A stretch of 64,000 nt of DNA from Pseudoalteromonas sp. EB27 (GTDB taxonomy: Bacteria; Pseudomonadota; Gammaproteobacteria; Enterobacterales; Alteromonadaceae): the NCBI RefSeq assembly GCF_001974875.1, contig NZ_MTQD01000009.1:124001-188000 (forward strand), in the 5' to 3' direction. A model generated the notes under the pieces. That model was given only the letters and a program-made list of their open reading frames with translations. It was not told the origin of the DNA and did not search any database. The first letter of the stretch is position 1. The number at the start of each line of letters is the position of its first letter. The translations under genes and the position numbers were made by a program. Below are positions 33,519-43,113 of the stretch, piece by piece.

Positions 33519-34890
33519 AAAAAATAGCTTGGATGTATTTATTGGGCATACGCAAAAGATAGGTGCGATAACCCTTGATATAGGCTCTGAAAATGAAATT
33601 GCATTTACCTATGAGCTTGAGTGGATTAACAAGGGTTTTGCTATTTCACCACACTTACCGCTCAATGGTGATTTTGACTCACGTGATGTGCGTAATTATT
33701 TACAAAACTTATTACCCGAGGGCAAAGGTCTTGATGAGATTATAAGTAGTACTACTATCTCTAAAAATAATACGTTTGGTTTGATTAAAGTAATTGGCGA
33801 GGAAACGTCAGGCGCTTTGTCGTTTAGAGCAAGTAACAGTACTTTAAAGCAAACATCTTTTCGTGAAGTAACTAGTGACGAGCTAAGCCAAAAACTTAAA
33901 CGCTTTGTACAAGTTGGCGAGCCAATTACTCATTGGGATGGCCGAACTCGGCTCTCTGTTGCTGGCGTTCAAGACAAACTAAACCTACTCGAAATCGATA
34001 GTAAATTAGGATTTGGTGAAGGGGAGCTATGTTCTAATAAAATTTTTAAATTCGAAACAGGTACCGCTCCTTTCATTGCAGTAAATGAACTTTTTACCAT
34101 GCTTTTGGCAAAAGAGTCGGGGCTCAATGTTCCCCATGTTGAGTTGCGTACTTACGCAGATGTAAGAGTATTTGTAATAGATCGCTTTGATAGGCGCGTT
34201 ACACAAGATCAAAACCGTGTATTACGTCGTCATATTATTGATGGTTGCCAAGCCACTAATTTACCTCCTTCTTATAAATATGAGCGTCAGCATGGTGATG
34301 ATGGGGATGGTATTTATATTCGAGATGGCGTTTCTTTTGCAAAACTCTTTAGTGTTAAAACAACGAATGTACAAGCGTATGAGGCTCAGCTTATTCGTTG
34401 GATGACATTTAATATTTTAGTACGTAATTACGATGCTCATGGCAAAAACATTAGTTTTTTTGTTGGTAAAAATGGTTTAGAGCTTACGCCGTTTTACGAC
34501 TTGGTAAATATAGAGGCTATTATTGAGCAGGGAAGCATTGACCGTGATATGGGCTATTTACAGCCTAAAATATCAAGGTGTTATGCTATGTCAGTGGGGG
34601 AGCATAATTCGCAAAGTGCGGGCAATTTTACTAATGAGATTACAGCTTACATGTTAGCTGATTTTGCTGATGAATTTGCTATTTCACTTCCACGGATGCA
34701 ACTACTTATGAGTCAAACCGTTGATTCTGTATTAGCCGCAATTGATACGGCTAAAGTTTCTGCTGTTAAAAATAACTTATCTTCTGCTGAATTAGCACAC
34801 ATTGATTTGTGCATAAGAATAATTAATAAAGCTGCAAATAAGCTGAGTGAGCAAATAATACAACTACCAAATATGGATGCATTTATTTAA
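33502..34890 (+). CDS. hipA: HipA-type serine/threonine kinase toxin
   Basis: 462 residues. The N-terminal couple_hipA region has HLPLNGDFDSRDVRNYLQNLLPEG; the kinase region has GALSFRAS, the SVAGVQDKL loop containing the autophosphorylation-type serine, KFETG, catalytic NYDAHGKNISF, and the metal-binding YDLV. Known HipA proteins phosphorylate glutamyl-tRNA synthetase or related targets and cause dormancy. All key residues appear intact. A frame from 33502 overlaps hipB, giving coupled translation. Confidence 0.93.
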   Translation: MSSGIKKNSLDVFIGHTQKIGAITLDIGSENEIAFTYELEWINKGFAISPHLPLNGDFDSRDVRNYLQNLLPEGKGLDEIISSTTISKNNTFGLIKVIGEETSGALSFRASNSTLKQTSFREVTSDELSQKLKRFVQVGEPITHWDGRTRLSVAGVQDKLNLLEIDSKLGFGEGELCSNKIFKFETGTAPFIAVNELFTMLLAKESGLNVPHVELRTYADVRVFVIDRFDRRVTQDQNRVLRRHIIDGCQATNLPPSYKYERQHGDDGDGIYIRDGVSFAKLFSVKTTNVQAYEAQLIRWMTFNILVRNYDAHGKNISFFVGKNGLELTPFYDLVNIEAIIEQGSIDRDMGYLQPKISRCYAMSVGEHNSQSAGNFTNEITAYMLADFADEFAISLPRMQLLMSQTVDSVLAAIDTAKVSAVKNNLSSAELAHIDLCIRIINKAANKLSEQIIQLPNMDAFI

Positions 34891-34969
34891 ATATTAGAAA
34901 ATAAATACACGCATTTTGAGTGATAAATTCATATATTGGTTGCCAGCATCAACGCGATATTTGTAAATT

Positions 34970-35375
34970 AAAAGCGCGAGATAAAATCACACCTACGCTT
35001 TTGTTAAGAGTGATGTTTACATTAATGTAGGTGAGGTTTTATACCTCGCTTATAAATACATTTTTTACCACAGAAAAGTGAATTATTGTTCTATGTAGCG
35101 CTTAAAAGTAATGAGGCAATTAACTCTGCTCATGTGAGGCGAATAGGTGTTTAGGTGAGCTTTGTAGAGTTGATTGGGGTAATGATCTAGTTACTAGAGG
35201 GCAAAGCGCGATGTAAAATCGCGCCTACAATTTAAAAGCTTCGCTTTTCGCGCGAGCAAGCTGAGCGCCTACAGGTGTTTGGGTGAGCTTTGTAGCGTTG
35301 ATTGGGAGTTATGAACCAGAGTTACTAGAGGGCAAAGCGCGATGTAAAATCGCACCTACAATTTAAAAGCTTCGG
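34970..35375. repeat. REP-rich intergenic region with a ~128 bp tandem duplication
   Basis: Between hipA and the lipase gene: GCGCGAGATAAAATCACACC-TAC (34975), GTAGGTGAGGTTTTATACCT (35025), then two tandem units starting AGGTGTTT at 35145 and 35273. Each unit contains GTGAGCTTTGTAG, GAGGGCAAAGCGCGATG and the GCGCCTAC/GCACCTAC REP end. A third related unit is at 31749. No gene is present. Confidence 0.8.
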
Positions 35376-35382
35376 TTTCCTC

Positions 35383-36882
35383 TTATTCCAACCGCGTTAC
35401 TTTCACTTTTATTTTACCTGCATTAGCGCCATAAAAGCGGCTTAAGTCGTTTGCAAATGGGCAAAACTCGCCTGATTTATCCACTTTAATGTCGGCGCCA
35501 TTGGCTATTTCAAAAAGGTGGTCGTCGTTTTTATTAATAGCACCAATGAGTGAAAACCATTGTGCGCGAGGAAATCGTCTAAATGGTTCAAGCACGGCCA
35601 TTGGGATTTCTTTTACGCCAAGTTGTACGTTGTCGCGGTTCCAGCCTAATGGCGTGCACTTTATGCCATCGTCAAACCAATATTGATTTGGGTATGGGGT
35701 AAAGCGGTACGTGGCGCCTTGCTCTAGCATGAGGCCGGTTGCGTTGTATTGCTCAGAGGCAAATACCATTACATCTTGGCTTTGGTTAATGCTCAGCACA
35801 CTCATGTTTTGATTAGCCAGTTCTATATGTTGGCTTAAACCAATAAAGCTAAGTGTGGTGTTGTCGTTGTAGCTAATTTTGTAGTGCAGTTTTTTAAGCG
35901 ATTCTGGGCGGTAACTGGTTAGCTTATTAATACGTTCGGCTACGCTGTAGTGTACTAAGGGCTCAAGGTTGCTGGCTTCGTCATCAATTAATATATAGCA
36001 CTGCCTATCTACTAATTTAAAAAACGGGTTAAACCAAAAGTAATTTTGTTGATGACTTAATGCGAGCGGATCGGGCGTTACTGTTACGTCATCTTGTGCT
36101 ACTAAGTTGCTATCGGGGAGTAGGGTTTCGTAATCTATATCGTGGCTAGTGAGTAACGATATATTAAGCGGTTGTTCTATTAGCCACTCAAGTGCATAGC
36201 GCAAGCTAATATCGGCTAGGCCATCGCGGTAGTAACCGCCGCCAATGTCTGAATGCGCACCTGCAAACCATAGCTCAGTAATATTGTTTTGATGGTTCAT
36301 GAGTGTGGGTTCAAAGGCGCGGCGTTTTTCGTCAAGGGCTACGCAGTGCAGCGCGTGAGTAATGTTGTTGGCAATGGTATGGTTTTCAAAAATAACGTGC
36401 TCTGCGCCGCGTGTGGCTTTACTTACTTTTGACAAGCCAATTGAGGCGACGGTATCAAACACACATACGTAAACATTATCAGCAATTAAAGGCTCTAGGA
36501 TTTTGGCAAAACGCCTAGCAAGTGCACCGCCTCGGCTAAAACCCGTTAGTAGTATGGTATCGCCTATTAGGTAGTGAGCTTTAAAGTCGCTTAACGCTTG
36601 ATTTAAAATACTGGCTACGTCGTCACCACGAGGTGCAAGGGTTTGGTTTAAAATGCGTTTAAGGCGGCTGCCTTTGGTACCAATACCTTGATAATAAAAA
36701 CTGAGTTGGTTAGCAAATGGAGTAATTGGGGAGTCTTCTAATTTACCGCCAAGCAGTAAATGCAATTTTAGAATGTTGGTAATATTAGAGTCTTCTTTAA
36801 AATGATCAGAGCTAAATTGCTCTGCATCACGGGGTTCGTTTCCTGTGCCGTCAAAGTTAAAAATTAGCGTTTTACCCGTCAT
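35383..36882 (-). CDS. DUF2235 alpha/beta-hydrolase, Tle-like phospholipase
   Basis: 499 residues. The DUF2235 signatures are clear: NFDGTGNEPRD at the N-terminus, the nucleophile elbow GFSRGGALARR, VFDTVASIG, and AGAHSDIGGGYYRDG. Several type VI secretion lipase effectors belong to this family (Tle1), but others are housekeeping or prophage enzymes. There is no signal peptide. The gene upstream on the same strand encodes a membrane-anchored ankyrin-like protein, an arrangement seen with lipase immunity proteins. The C-terminal ~130 residues are not assigned. Confidence 0.87.
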   Translation of the reverse strand: MTGKTLIFNFDGTGNEPRDAEQFSSDHFKEDSNITNILKLHLLLGGKLEDSPITPFANQLSFYYQGIGTKGSRLKRILNQTLAPRGDDVASILNQALSDFKAHYLIGDTILLTGFSRGGALARRFAKILEPLIADNVYVCVFDTVASIGLSKVSKATRGAEHVIFENHTIANNITHALHCVALDEKRRAFEPTLMNHQNNITELWFAGAHSDIGGGYYRDGLADISLRYALEWLIEQPLNISLLTSHDIDYETLLPDSNLVAQDDVTVTPDPLALSHQQNYFWFNPFFKLVDRQCYILIDDEASNLEPLVHYSVAERINKLTSYRPESLKKLHYKISYNDNTTLSFIGLSQHIELANQNMSVLSINQSQDVMVFASEQYNATGLMLEQGATYRFTPYPNQYWFDDGIKCTPLGWNRDNVQLGVKEIPMAVLEPFRRFPRAQWFSLIGAINKNDDHLFEIANGADIKVDKSGEFCPFANDLSRFYGANAGKIKVKVTRLE

Positions 36883-36977
36883 AACCCAATTTCCTTAGTT
36901 GTTTTAAATACTCTACACAGACAATGTTAAAAATTAAAGACAATATTCATCAAGTAATGGCTCGCCTGTTATTTAGA

Positions 36978-39068
36978 TCAGTGATTATTAAAAATATAGT
37001 GATTTAGCTCTGTGCCCTCGGCGGGTTTTAGTGCAGGGTTAAGTTGTACTAACTGCTGATAAACTTCAGGATAAAATGTTTTTAATCGGGCAACGCGAGA
37101 AAAGTGGTTTGGTTCAAATTTTTCTACAAGCTGCAACGCTAAAGGGACCATTGGGCTCAACTCACCTTGGGTGTAGCTTTGTTCTAGCGCTAAGTCGAGT
37201 ATATCTACGCCAAGTTTACTGGGAACAGTCGGTATTTTATTATCAATTAGAAATTGGACTACTTCGACAGAAGATGATGCAGCTTGTATATAAACGTCGC
37301 GTCCACGTATATCGGTAATCGAAAAATCAAAACCAAGTTGTGCAAGTTCTTGCCATTTTTTTAGTGGAAACCAGCTTAGTCTAACCAAATCCTTTGGAGG
37401 GACGGGTAGTGTTCGGCTATTCCAAATAGGAACTAAGTCATATGGATTTTCAAGTAACCTAATAAATAGCACGTTTGTTTCTGTTTGGTTTAGTGGAGTT
37501 GTTTGGCTGTATTCAAGTGCTTTTTTAAATTCTTTTTTAGCTAAATACTCACGAAATACATTATCGCTTCTATCTGAAGAGGTACGACCGGCAAGAGTGT
37601 TCCACCAATAATTAACTAAAACAGGGTCTATATCTTGTAATACGTCTTCAAAGTTGCTGCCATATTCTTTTTCAATTTCGCGAACTTTTGCGTAAGCGTC
37701 TCTATCTTGTATGAGCTTTTGGGCTGCAAATAGCTTCTTTGGTAGTTGACTACAATTGCTTGAGTATGAATCTAGTTCTTCTTTTTTAAGTTGTATTTCT
37801 TGTAAAAATTGAGATATTTCAGAATCATCGGGCTCACTCACTTGTGGCAATGTGGCGTTGTCTATTTTACCAATAGGGCTAAAGTAAGCATATTGCTCAG
37901 GGTTTTCCTGCCCATTAATATAGGCGCCTTGCTGGTAAATAAAATCACTTACAAAAGAAACGCCTTTGCCATTTAGGTCATCATTAGCATTGCCGCTATG
38001 AGCTTTATAGCCCTGCTCTGTGAGGTAGTCCAACATTTGAGTATGCTTTGCATCTAAAGGGGCTGGCGTTAAGTTACCACTTCTAGGCAGGTTTACTATT
38101 GCAACATCTAAACCAGTAAATAAGCCAGGCCGATTGGTTGGTGTTACGCCTAGTTGTTGTAGTGCTTTTACAAGCGGTAAATTAAACTGGCTTACGGCAA
38201 TATCAGCCATATTATACAAAACAGAATTTTCTTCGTACAGCGGCATAGCATCCAGTGCAGGCACCTGCTTCATAAGTGCAAAAATATACTCATTAGGAAT
38301 GTTGTTTTTAATCGCAGTAGCCACTTCATTTACTGTAAATTGGTTAGTTGAAATTGCCTGCTCAAACTCTTTTGGCGTAAATTTATTTGCATTAAGCACA
38401 AACAATGTCGCCGGGGAAATAACTTCACTGCCCTCAAGTTTAATAAACGTTTTAGAGTAAGTGGTAAATGTATCAGTGTTGTTTAATAAAGCATAAAGGG
38501 TTTCTTTTTGTACATTTTCATCAAGGGGTACACTCAGAGTAAGTCCTGAAGGGCTATGTTTATTATCTCCAAGCTGTTGAATCATTTCTTTTACTTTATC
38601 ATTGGTGAAGCCTTTAATTGCCTCAATGCCTTGCCAATTAGCTAATTCGTCTAAAGAGCTAGTAATACTAAGCTGCTGCTTTTGCTCAGCAACTATGGCA
38701 TCTCTTAAAAAGGCAATGTATTGACGCTTATAGATTCCTGATAGGGTTGCATACTTTAAAAGCGTGGGGACCGACGTCCCTTTTTTAAGCTCACTCACAA
38801 AAAATGAAACAAGCGATTGGTTTAAATTATTTATTTTTATATGTTGTTGCTGTGATTGATCTCTGCAAAGGCGAATATCCTTTTTTAGATCTGTGACTAT
38901 TCTTAGCTGTGTGCCTTCTGCGGGCTGCTTTTTATTAACTAAATTAGGCTCAGTGGCATTTGGTGCAGCCACGTTGGTCTGCTCTACAGCGGCTGTGTTA
39001 GGCTGGGTTTTAAATAGATATACTGCCAAAGCCGTTATAATTATAAGTCCGAGAAGTCGCTTTTTCAT
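36978..39068 (-). CDS. Membrane-anchored periplasmic protein with ankyrin-like repeats
   Basis: 696 residues from ATG 39068. The N-terminal helix (residues 5-20, LLGLIIITALAVYLF) probably anchors the protein, with the rest periplasmic. There is a helical body, and repeats resembling ankyrins: VSQFNLPLVKALQQLGVTPT near 290 and GRDVYIQAASSSVEVVQFLIDNKIP with DILDLALEQS near 640. It lies 95 bases upstream of the DUF2235 lipase and is co-oriented. A role as inhibitor of that lipase is plausible by analogy with Tli-type immunity proteins, but unproven. Confidence 0.75.
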   Translation of the reverse strand: MKKRLLGLIIITALAVYLFKTQPNTAAVEQTNVAAPNATEPNLVNKKQPAEGTQLRIVTDLKKDIRLCRDQSQQQHIKINNLNQSLVSFFVSELKKGTSVPTLLKYATLSGIYKRQYIAFLRDAIVAEQKQQLSITSSLDELANWQGIEAIKGFTNDKVKEMIQQLGDNKHSPSGLTLSVPLDENVQKETLYALLNNTDTFTTYSKTFIKLEGSEVISPATLFVLNANKFTPKEFEQAISTNQFTVNEVATAIKNNIPNEYIFALMKQVPALDAMPLYEENSVLYNMADIAVSQFNLPLVKALQQLGVTPTNRPGLFTGLDVAIVNLPRSGNLTPAPLDAKHTQMLDYLTEQGYKAHSGNANDDLNGKGVSFVSDFIYQQGAYINGQENPEQYAYFSPIGKIDNATLPQVSEPDDSEISQFLQEIQLKKEELDSYSSNCSQLPKKLFAAQKLIQDRDAYAKVREIEKEYGSNFEDVLQDIDPVLVNYWWNTLAGRTSSDRSDNVFREYLAKKEFKKALEYSQTTPLNQTETNVLFIRLLENPYDLVPIWNSRTLPVPPKDLVRLSWFPLKKWQELAQLGFDFSITDIRGRDVYIQAASSSVEVVQFLIDNKIPTVPSKLGVDILDLALEQSYTQGELSPMVPLALQLVEKFEPNHFSRVARLKTFYPEVYQQLVQLNPALKPAEGTELNHYIFNNH

Positions 39069-39204
39069 AACCGCCAATCCTTTGATGTTATTAAAATATT
39101 CTCACATCGTACTACTTTAGGTACGCAAAGTGCAAAAAGCCTTAAGAGATAATACTTATTAACTTTTAAAGCTTTTTAGTGGTTTGCTGAGCGTACTTAA
39201 TTTA

Positions 39205-40509
39205 TTAGTGCAATTTCATTTTTGGGCGTACTACACGCAGCACTTTTTCGCTTATCCATAATGCAAAGGTTTTTGCGCTGCCGTGTATGGCGCGTTGGTG
39301 CATACGGTATAAAGATATATACATAAAGCGGGCAATTTTACCTTCAATAAAAAAGGTATTGCTGGTTAGGTTACCCATTAAGTTACCCACGGTGCTATAG
39401 CTCGATAAGTTAACCAGCGAGCCATGGTCGCTGTATTTAAAGCCGCGTAGTGGTTGCTGCTTTAGCGTTGCGATAAGATTTTTTTCGACGCACTGCGCCA
39501 TTTGATGCGCCGATTGTGCGCGTGGCGGTACTTGCTTGCCATCGGCTTGGGTAAATGCGCAGCAATCGCCTAATACAAAAATGCTTTCGTCTACGGTGCT
39601 TTGTAAAAACTCGTTTACTTGAATTTGGTTGCTGCGAGTAAGCTCAAAAATACCTAAGTCTTTAATAAAATCAGGTGCTTTTACGCCTGCCGCCCACACC
39701 ATAATATCGGCATCAATGTGTTCTTCGTCTTTGGTGATAAAGCCTTGTGCGGTGCCTTCTTTTACTTGCGTTTGCTCGCGCACGTTTACACCAAGTTTTA
39801 ATAGTTCACGCTTGGCACTTACGGCAATACGCTCTGGTAATGCAGGTAAAATACGCGGGCCGGCTTCTATTAAATGAATATGCAAACGCTTAGACGACAT
39901 ATTTGTTAAGCCATACAGCTTTAATAGCTCAGACACATGGTAAAGCTCAGCTGAAAGCTCAACACCCGTAGCACCACCGCCAACAATGGCAATATTAAGT
40001 GATTGCTGTTGGTTATCGTCTTGGTGAAGGCGCGTAAAGCTATCTAGTAATGAGTGCTGAAAGCGCTCTGCTTGTTGGCTTGAATCTAAAAAGTAGCAAT
40101 GCTCTTTTATACCAGGGGTATTAAAGTCGTTACTTACGCTGCCAATGGCAATAACAAGGTGATCGTAACGAACTGTACGGCCAGGTAAAATAGTGTGGCC
40201 TAACTCGTCGTTAAGTGGGGAGAGAGTAATTGTTTTATTGCTTTGGTCTATATTGCAAAAGGTACCAAGTTGAAAACGATAATGATGTTTTGCGGCATGG
40301 GCTGAATACACAACGCCATCTAAATCGGGGTCAATAGAGCCTGTCGCTACTTCGTGCAGTAACGGCTTCCATATGTGGGTACGGTTTTTGTCTATTAACA
40401 GTATATCTGCTTGTTTCTTTTTTCCTAGCTTATGCCCCAGTTGGGTTGCAAGTTCTAATCCGCCAGCACCACCGCCAATAACGACGATTTTAGGTATTGT
40501 AATACTCAT
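39205..40509 (-). CDS. ndh: Type II NADH:quinone oxidoreductase
   Basis: 434 residues. Two Rossmann sites are visible: IVVIGGGAGGLELA (FAD) and IAIVGGGATGVELSAEL (NADH). Family motifs VWAAGVKAP and VLGDCCAF occur near the C-terminal half. The C-terminal amphipathic region (ISLYRMHQRAIHGSAKTFALW) is the membrane-association helix typical of NDH-2. It feeds electrons from NADH to quinone without pumping protons. It is a single gene on the minus strand. Confidence 0.93.
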   Translation of the reverse strand: MSITIPKIVVIGGGAGGLELATQLGHKLGKKKQADILLIDKNRTHIWKPLLHEVATGSIDPDLDGVVYSAHAAKHHYRFQLGTFCNIDQSNKTITLSPLNDELGHTILPGRTVRYDHLVIAIGSVSNDFNTPGIKEHCYFLDSSQQAERFQHSLLDSFTRLHQDDNQQQSLNIAIVGGGATGVELSAELYHVSELLKLYGLTNMSSKRLHIHLIEAGPRILPALPERIAVSAKRELLKLGVNVREQTQVKEGTAQGFITKDEEHIDADIMVWAAGVKAPDFIKDLGIFELTRSNQIQVNEFLQSTVDESIFVLGDCCAFTQADGKQVPPRAQSAHQMAQCVEKNLIATLKQQPLRGFKYSDHGSLVNLSSYSTVGNLMGNLTSNTFFIEGKIARFMYISLYRMHQRAIHGSAKTFALWISEKVLRVVRPKMKLH

Positions 40510-40756
40510 AACGTTGCCCTTAAAAATAATATACCCAAGTGATCTGTATTTTTTATTAGATTTTTAAGGTGACTTGGGTATCAATAAATTATTTTGGCAA
40601 CAAGTAGTTACTACTCATTTTATGGGTGTCTAGTTTGCGCCTAAATAAAACCGATGTCAGCAAAAAATGCTGAATAAAGGCATATAAGTTATACTCACTT
40701 TCTTATCGTTTAGCTGTGCAGTTAAATTGCTGTTAAAAACCCCGAAAAGGACATTT

Positions 40757-42685
40757 ATGACCACGCCATTAATTCAATCACTTGAGCAGCACTTTGGTTT
40801 TAGCCAGTTTAGAACAGGGCAACAACAAACTATAGAGCAGCTTTTAAATGGTCAATCGTCGTTGGCTATATTTCCGACCGGCTCGGGTAAATCGTTGTGC
40901 TATCAATTAACTGCGTTGCATTTACCAAATTTAACCTTAGTGGTTTCGCCTTTGCTTGCATTGATGAAAGATCAAATTAGCTTTTTAAATAGCAAAGGTA
41001 TTTATGCTGCCAGCCTTGATTCGAGCCAAGATCAAATGCAAAGCAGCACCGTAATGAATGATGTGCGAAACGGTAAAATTAAAGTATTAATGGTGTCGGT
41101 TGAGCGTTTTAAAAACGAGCGTTTTAGAGAGTTTATAAGCCAAGTGGCGCTTTCGATGTTAGTGGTCGACGAAGCGCACTGTATATCTGAATGGGGCCAT
41201 AACTTTAGACCCGACTACCTTAAACTGCCGCGTTACCGCGAAGAGCTTAATATTCCTTTAGTGTTGTTACTTACTGCAACGGCCACTAAAAAAGTAAAAC
41301 GCGATATGGCAGAGCGATTTGCTATATCGCCTGAGCGCATTGTGCAAACGGGCTTTTACCGAGAAAACTTAGATTTAAGTGTGTTGAGCGTTAAAACCGC
41401 CGATAAAAACACCGAGCTTGCTAACATTGTACGCGCGCAAAGTGGCCCTGGTATTGTGTATGTAACGCTACAGCAAAGCGCTGAGCAAGTCGCTAATGTG
41501 CTAAGTGCGCAAGGTGTGCATGCTGTTGCTTATCATGCGGGGCTTGAAGATACGCTACGCTGGCAAATTCAAGATGACTTTATGGCGGGTAAAATTAACG
41601 TCGTAGTGGCAACCATTGCCTTTGGTATGGGCGTTGATAAATCGGATATTCGCTTTGTTATACATTACGATTTACCAAAATCGATTGAAAACTACAGCCA
41701 AGAAATTGGCCGAGCAGGGCGCGATGGTAATCCATCAAACTGTTTCACGCTTGCTAACCTAGACGGCCTAAATACGGTTGAAAACTTTGTATACGGCGAC
41801 ACCCCTGAGCTTAGCGGTATTGAATACGTAATTAACGATATTCGTCAAAGCCACCAGCAATGGGAAATGCAAGAATATAGCTTATCGAGCGAAAGTAATA
41901 TTAGGCAACTTGCTCTTAAAACCTTACTAGTACAACTAGAAATACAAGGCGCAATAACGCCGCAATATGCTTACTACGCCGATTTTAAATATAAATTTTT
42001 GGTTGATAAAAACGAGCTACTTGGCCATTTTGATGAGCAACGCCAAGCGTTTTTAACACAAATATTTAGCCACACCGATTTTAAAAAAATATGGGGCACG
42101 CTAAATTTTGACTCCCTGACGCAAGCTGCGCAGGTTGATCGAAAACGTGTAGTGGCTGCTCTTGATTACCTAGCCGAAAAAAACCTAATAACGCTCGAAA
42201 CCAAACGTATTACTCAAGTATACAAAGTGCATGCAGAGGTTATAAATAACCCAGAACTTGCCCAGCAACTTCATGATTACTTTACCGATAAAGAACAAGC
42301 CGAAATTAAACGTATTGCTGCATTGGTTCGCTTTTTTGAGCTACAAAGTTGCTTAAGCTATAACTTAGCGCGCTATTTTGACGATCAAAATGCGCCAGCG
42401 CAATGCGGGCATTGCAGTGTATGCAGAGGGCATGCGGTTAAGCTTGAATACTCTATAGAGCCTGCATATATTGACGAGCAACTTATTTATCAAAAGGTGG
42501 ATGAGTTTTTAGCGCATATGGCAGGCAAAGGTAATCACAATGTGGGTATTGAAACCCAATGCCGCTTTTTAGCGGGGATGAGTGTGCCGTTATTTGCGCG
42601 TAATAAAGTGCGCCAACTGAGTGGTTTTGCGCTGTGCGAGCAGATGCGTTACAGCGATATAAAAGCAAAACTACTAGCGCGTTAA
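40757..42685 (+). CDS. RecQ-family ATP-dependent DNA helicase, short type
   Basis: 642 residues from ATG 40757, with AAAAGGA six bases upstream. Helicase motifs: I FPTGSGKSLCYQ, II VVDEAHCISEWGHNFRPDY (the DEAH and aromatic-rich loop), III LTATAT, V ATIAFGMGVDKSD, VI QEIGRAGRDG. A zinc-binding RQC-type cysteine cluster is at CGHCSVCRG. There is no HRDC domain, so it is the short RecQ-like paralogue rather than the classical RecQ. It is probably co-transcribed with the small cysteine-cluster gene 45 bases downstream. Confidence 0.93.
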   Translation: MTTPLIQSLEQHFGFSQFRTGQQQTIEQLLNGQSSLAIFPTGSGKSLCYQLTALHLPNLTLVVSPLLALMKDQISFLNSKGIYAASLDSSQDQMQSSTVMNDVRNGKIKVLMVSVERFKNERFREFISQVALSMLVVDEAHCISEWGHNFRPDYLKLPRYREELNIPLVLLLTATATKKVKRDMAERFAISPERIVQTGFYRENLDLSVLSVKTADKNTELANIVRAQSGPGIVYVTLQQSAEQVANVLSAQGVHAVAYHAGLEDTLRWQIQDDFMAGKINVVVATIAFGMGVDKSDIRFVIHYDLPKSIENYSQEIGRAGRDGNPSNCFTLANLDGLNTVENFVYGDTPELSGIEYVINDIRQSHQQWEMQEYSLSSESNIRQLALKTLLVQLEIQGAITPQYAYYADFKYKFLVDKNELLGHFDEQRQAFLTQIFSHTDFKKIWGTLNFDSLTQAAQVDRKRVVAALDYLAEKNLITLETKRITQVYKVHAEVINNPELAQQLHDYFTDKEQAEIKRIAALVRFFELQSCLSYNLARYFDDQNAPAQCGHCSVCRGHAVKLEYSIEPAYIDEQLIYQKVDEFLAHMAGKGNHNVGIETQCRFLAGMSVPLFARNKVRQLSGFALCEQMRYSDIKAKLLAR

Positions 42686-42730
42686 ATTAGTTACTGTATC
42701 CTAGTGGCTTATTCAAAAAAGTAAGCCACT

Positions 42731-43039
42731 ATGCCTCATATTGTTATTCCCGTTGAAAATATTTCTACTACCCCAGAGCCAGTTACCTGTGCTAACTGCC
42801 AAGCCTGTTGTTGCCAATTAGAAGTGCGCATAGTAACCGACACCGGCGTGCCTTTTAACTATATAGAATACGATAAATGGGGCAGCGAAGTAATGAAACG
42901 CGCTGACGACGGTTGGTGCCAAGCACTCGACCGCAATACGCTTATGTGCTCTATTTACGAAAACCGCCCATTAGTATGTCGCGAGTTTGAAATGGCGTCG
43001 GGTGAGTGCATTACCGAGCGTGATTTAGCGGGTATATAG
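42731..43039 (+). CDS. YkgJ-family cysteine cluster protein
   Basis: 102 residues with the CxxCxxCC pattern (CANCQACCC) and the later cysteines in ALDRNTLMCSIYENRPLVCREF, characteristic of the UPF0153/YkgJ zinc- or iron-chelating family. No signal peptide. The function is not established. The gene follows recQ closely and ends before a terminator, so the two form a short operon. Confidence 0.9.
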   Translation: MPHIVIPVENISTTPEPVTCANCQACCCQLEVRIVTDTGVPFNYIEYDKWGSEVMKRADDGWCQALDRNTLMCSIYENRPLVCREFEMASGECITERDLAGI

Positions 43040-43068
43040 TCCGCTATTATTAAAGTACATAAACAACA

Positions 43069-43092
43069 AAGGGGCTTAAAGCCCCTTTTTAA
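43069..43092. terminator. Bidirectional intrinsic terminator
   Basis: AAAGGGGCTTAAAGCCCCTTTTT. It separates the plus-strand recQ operon from the convergent chemotaxis receptor gene. Confidence 0.9.
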
Positions 43093-43113
43093 TTACTGTA
43101 AAACGCTAAACAA

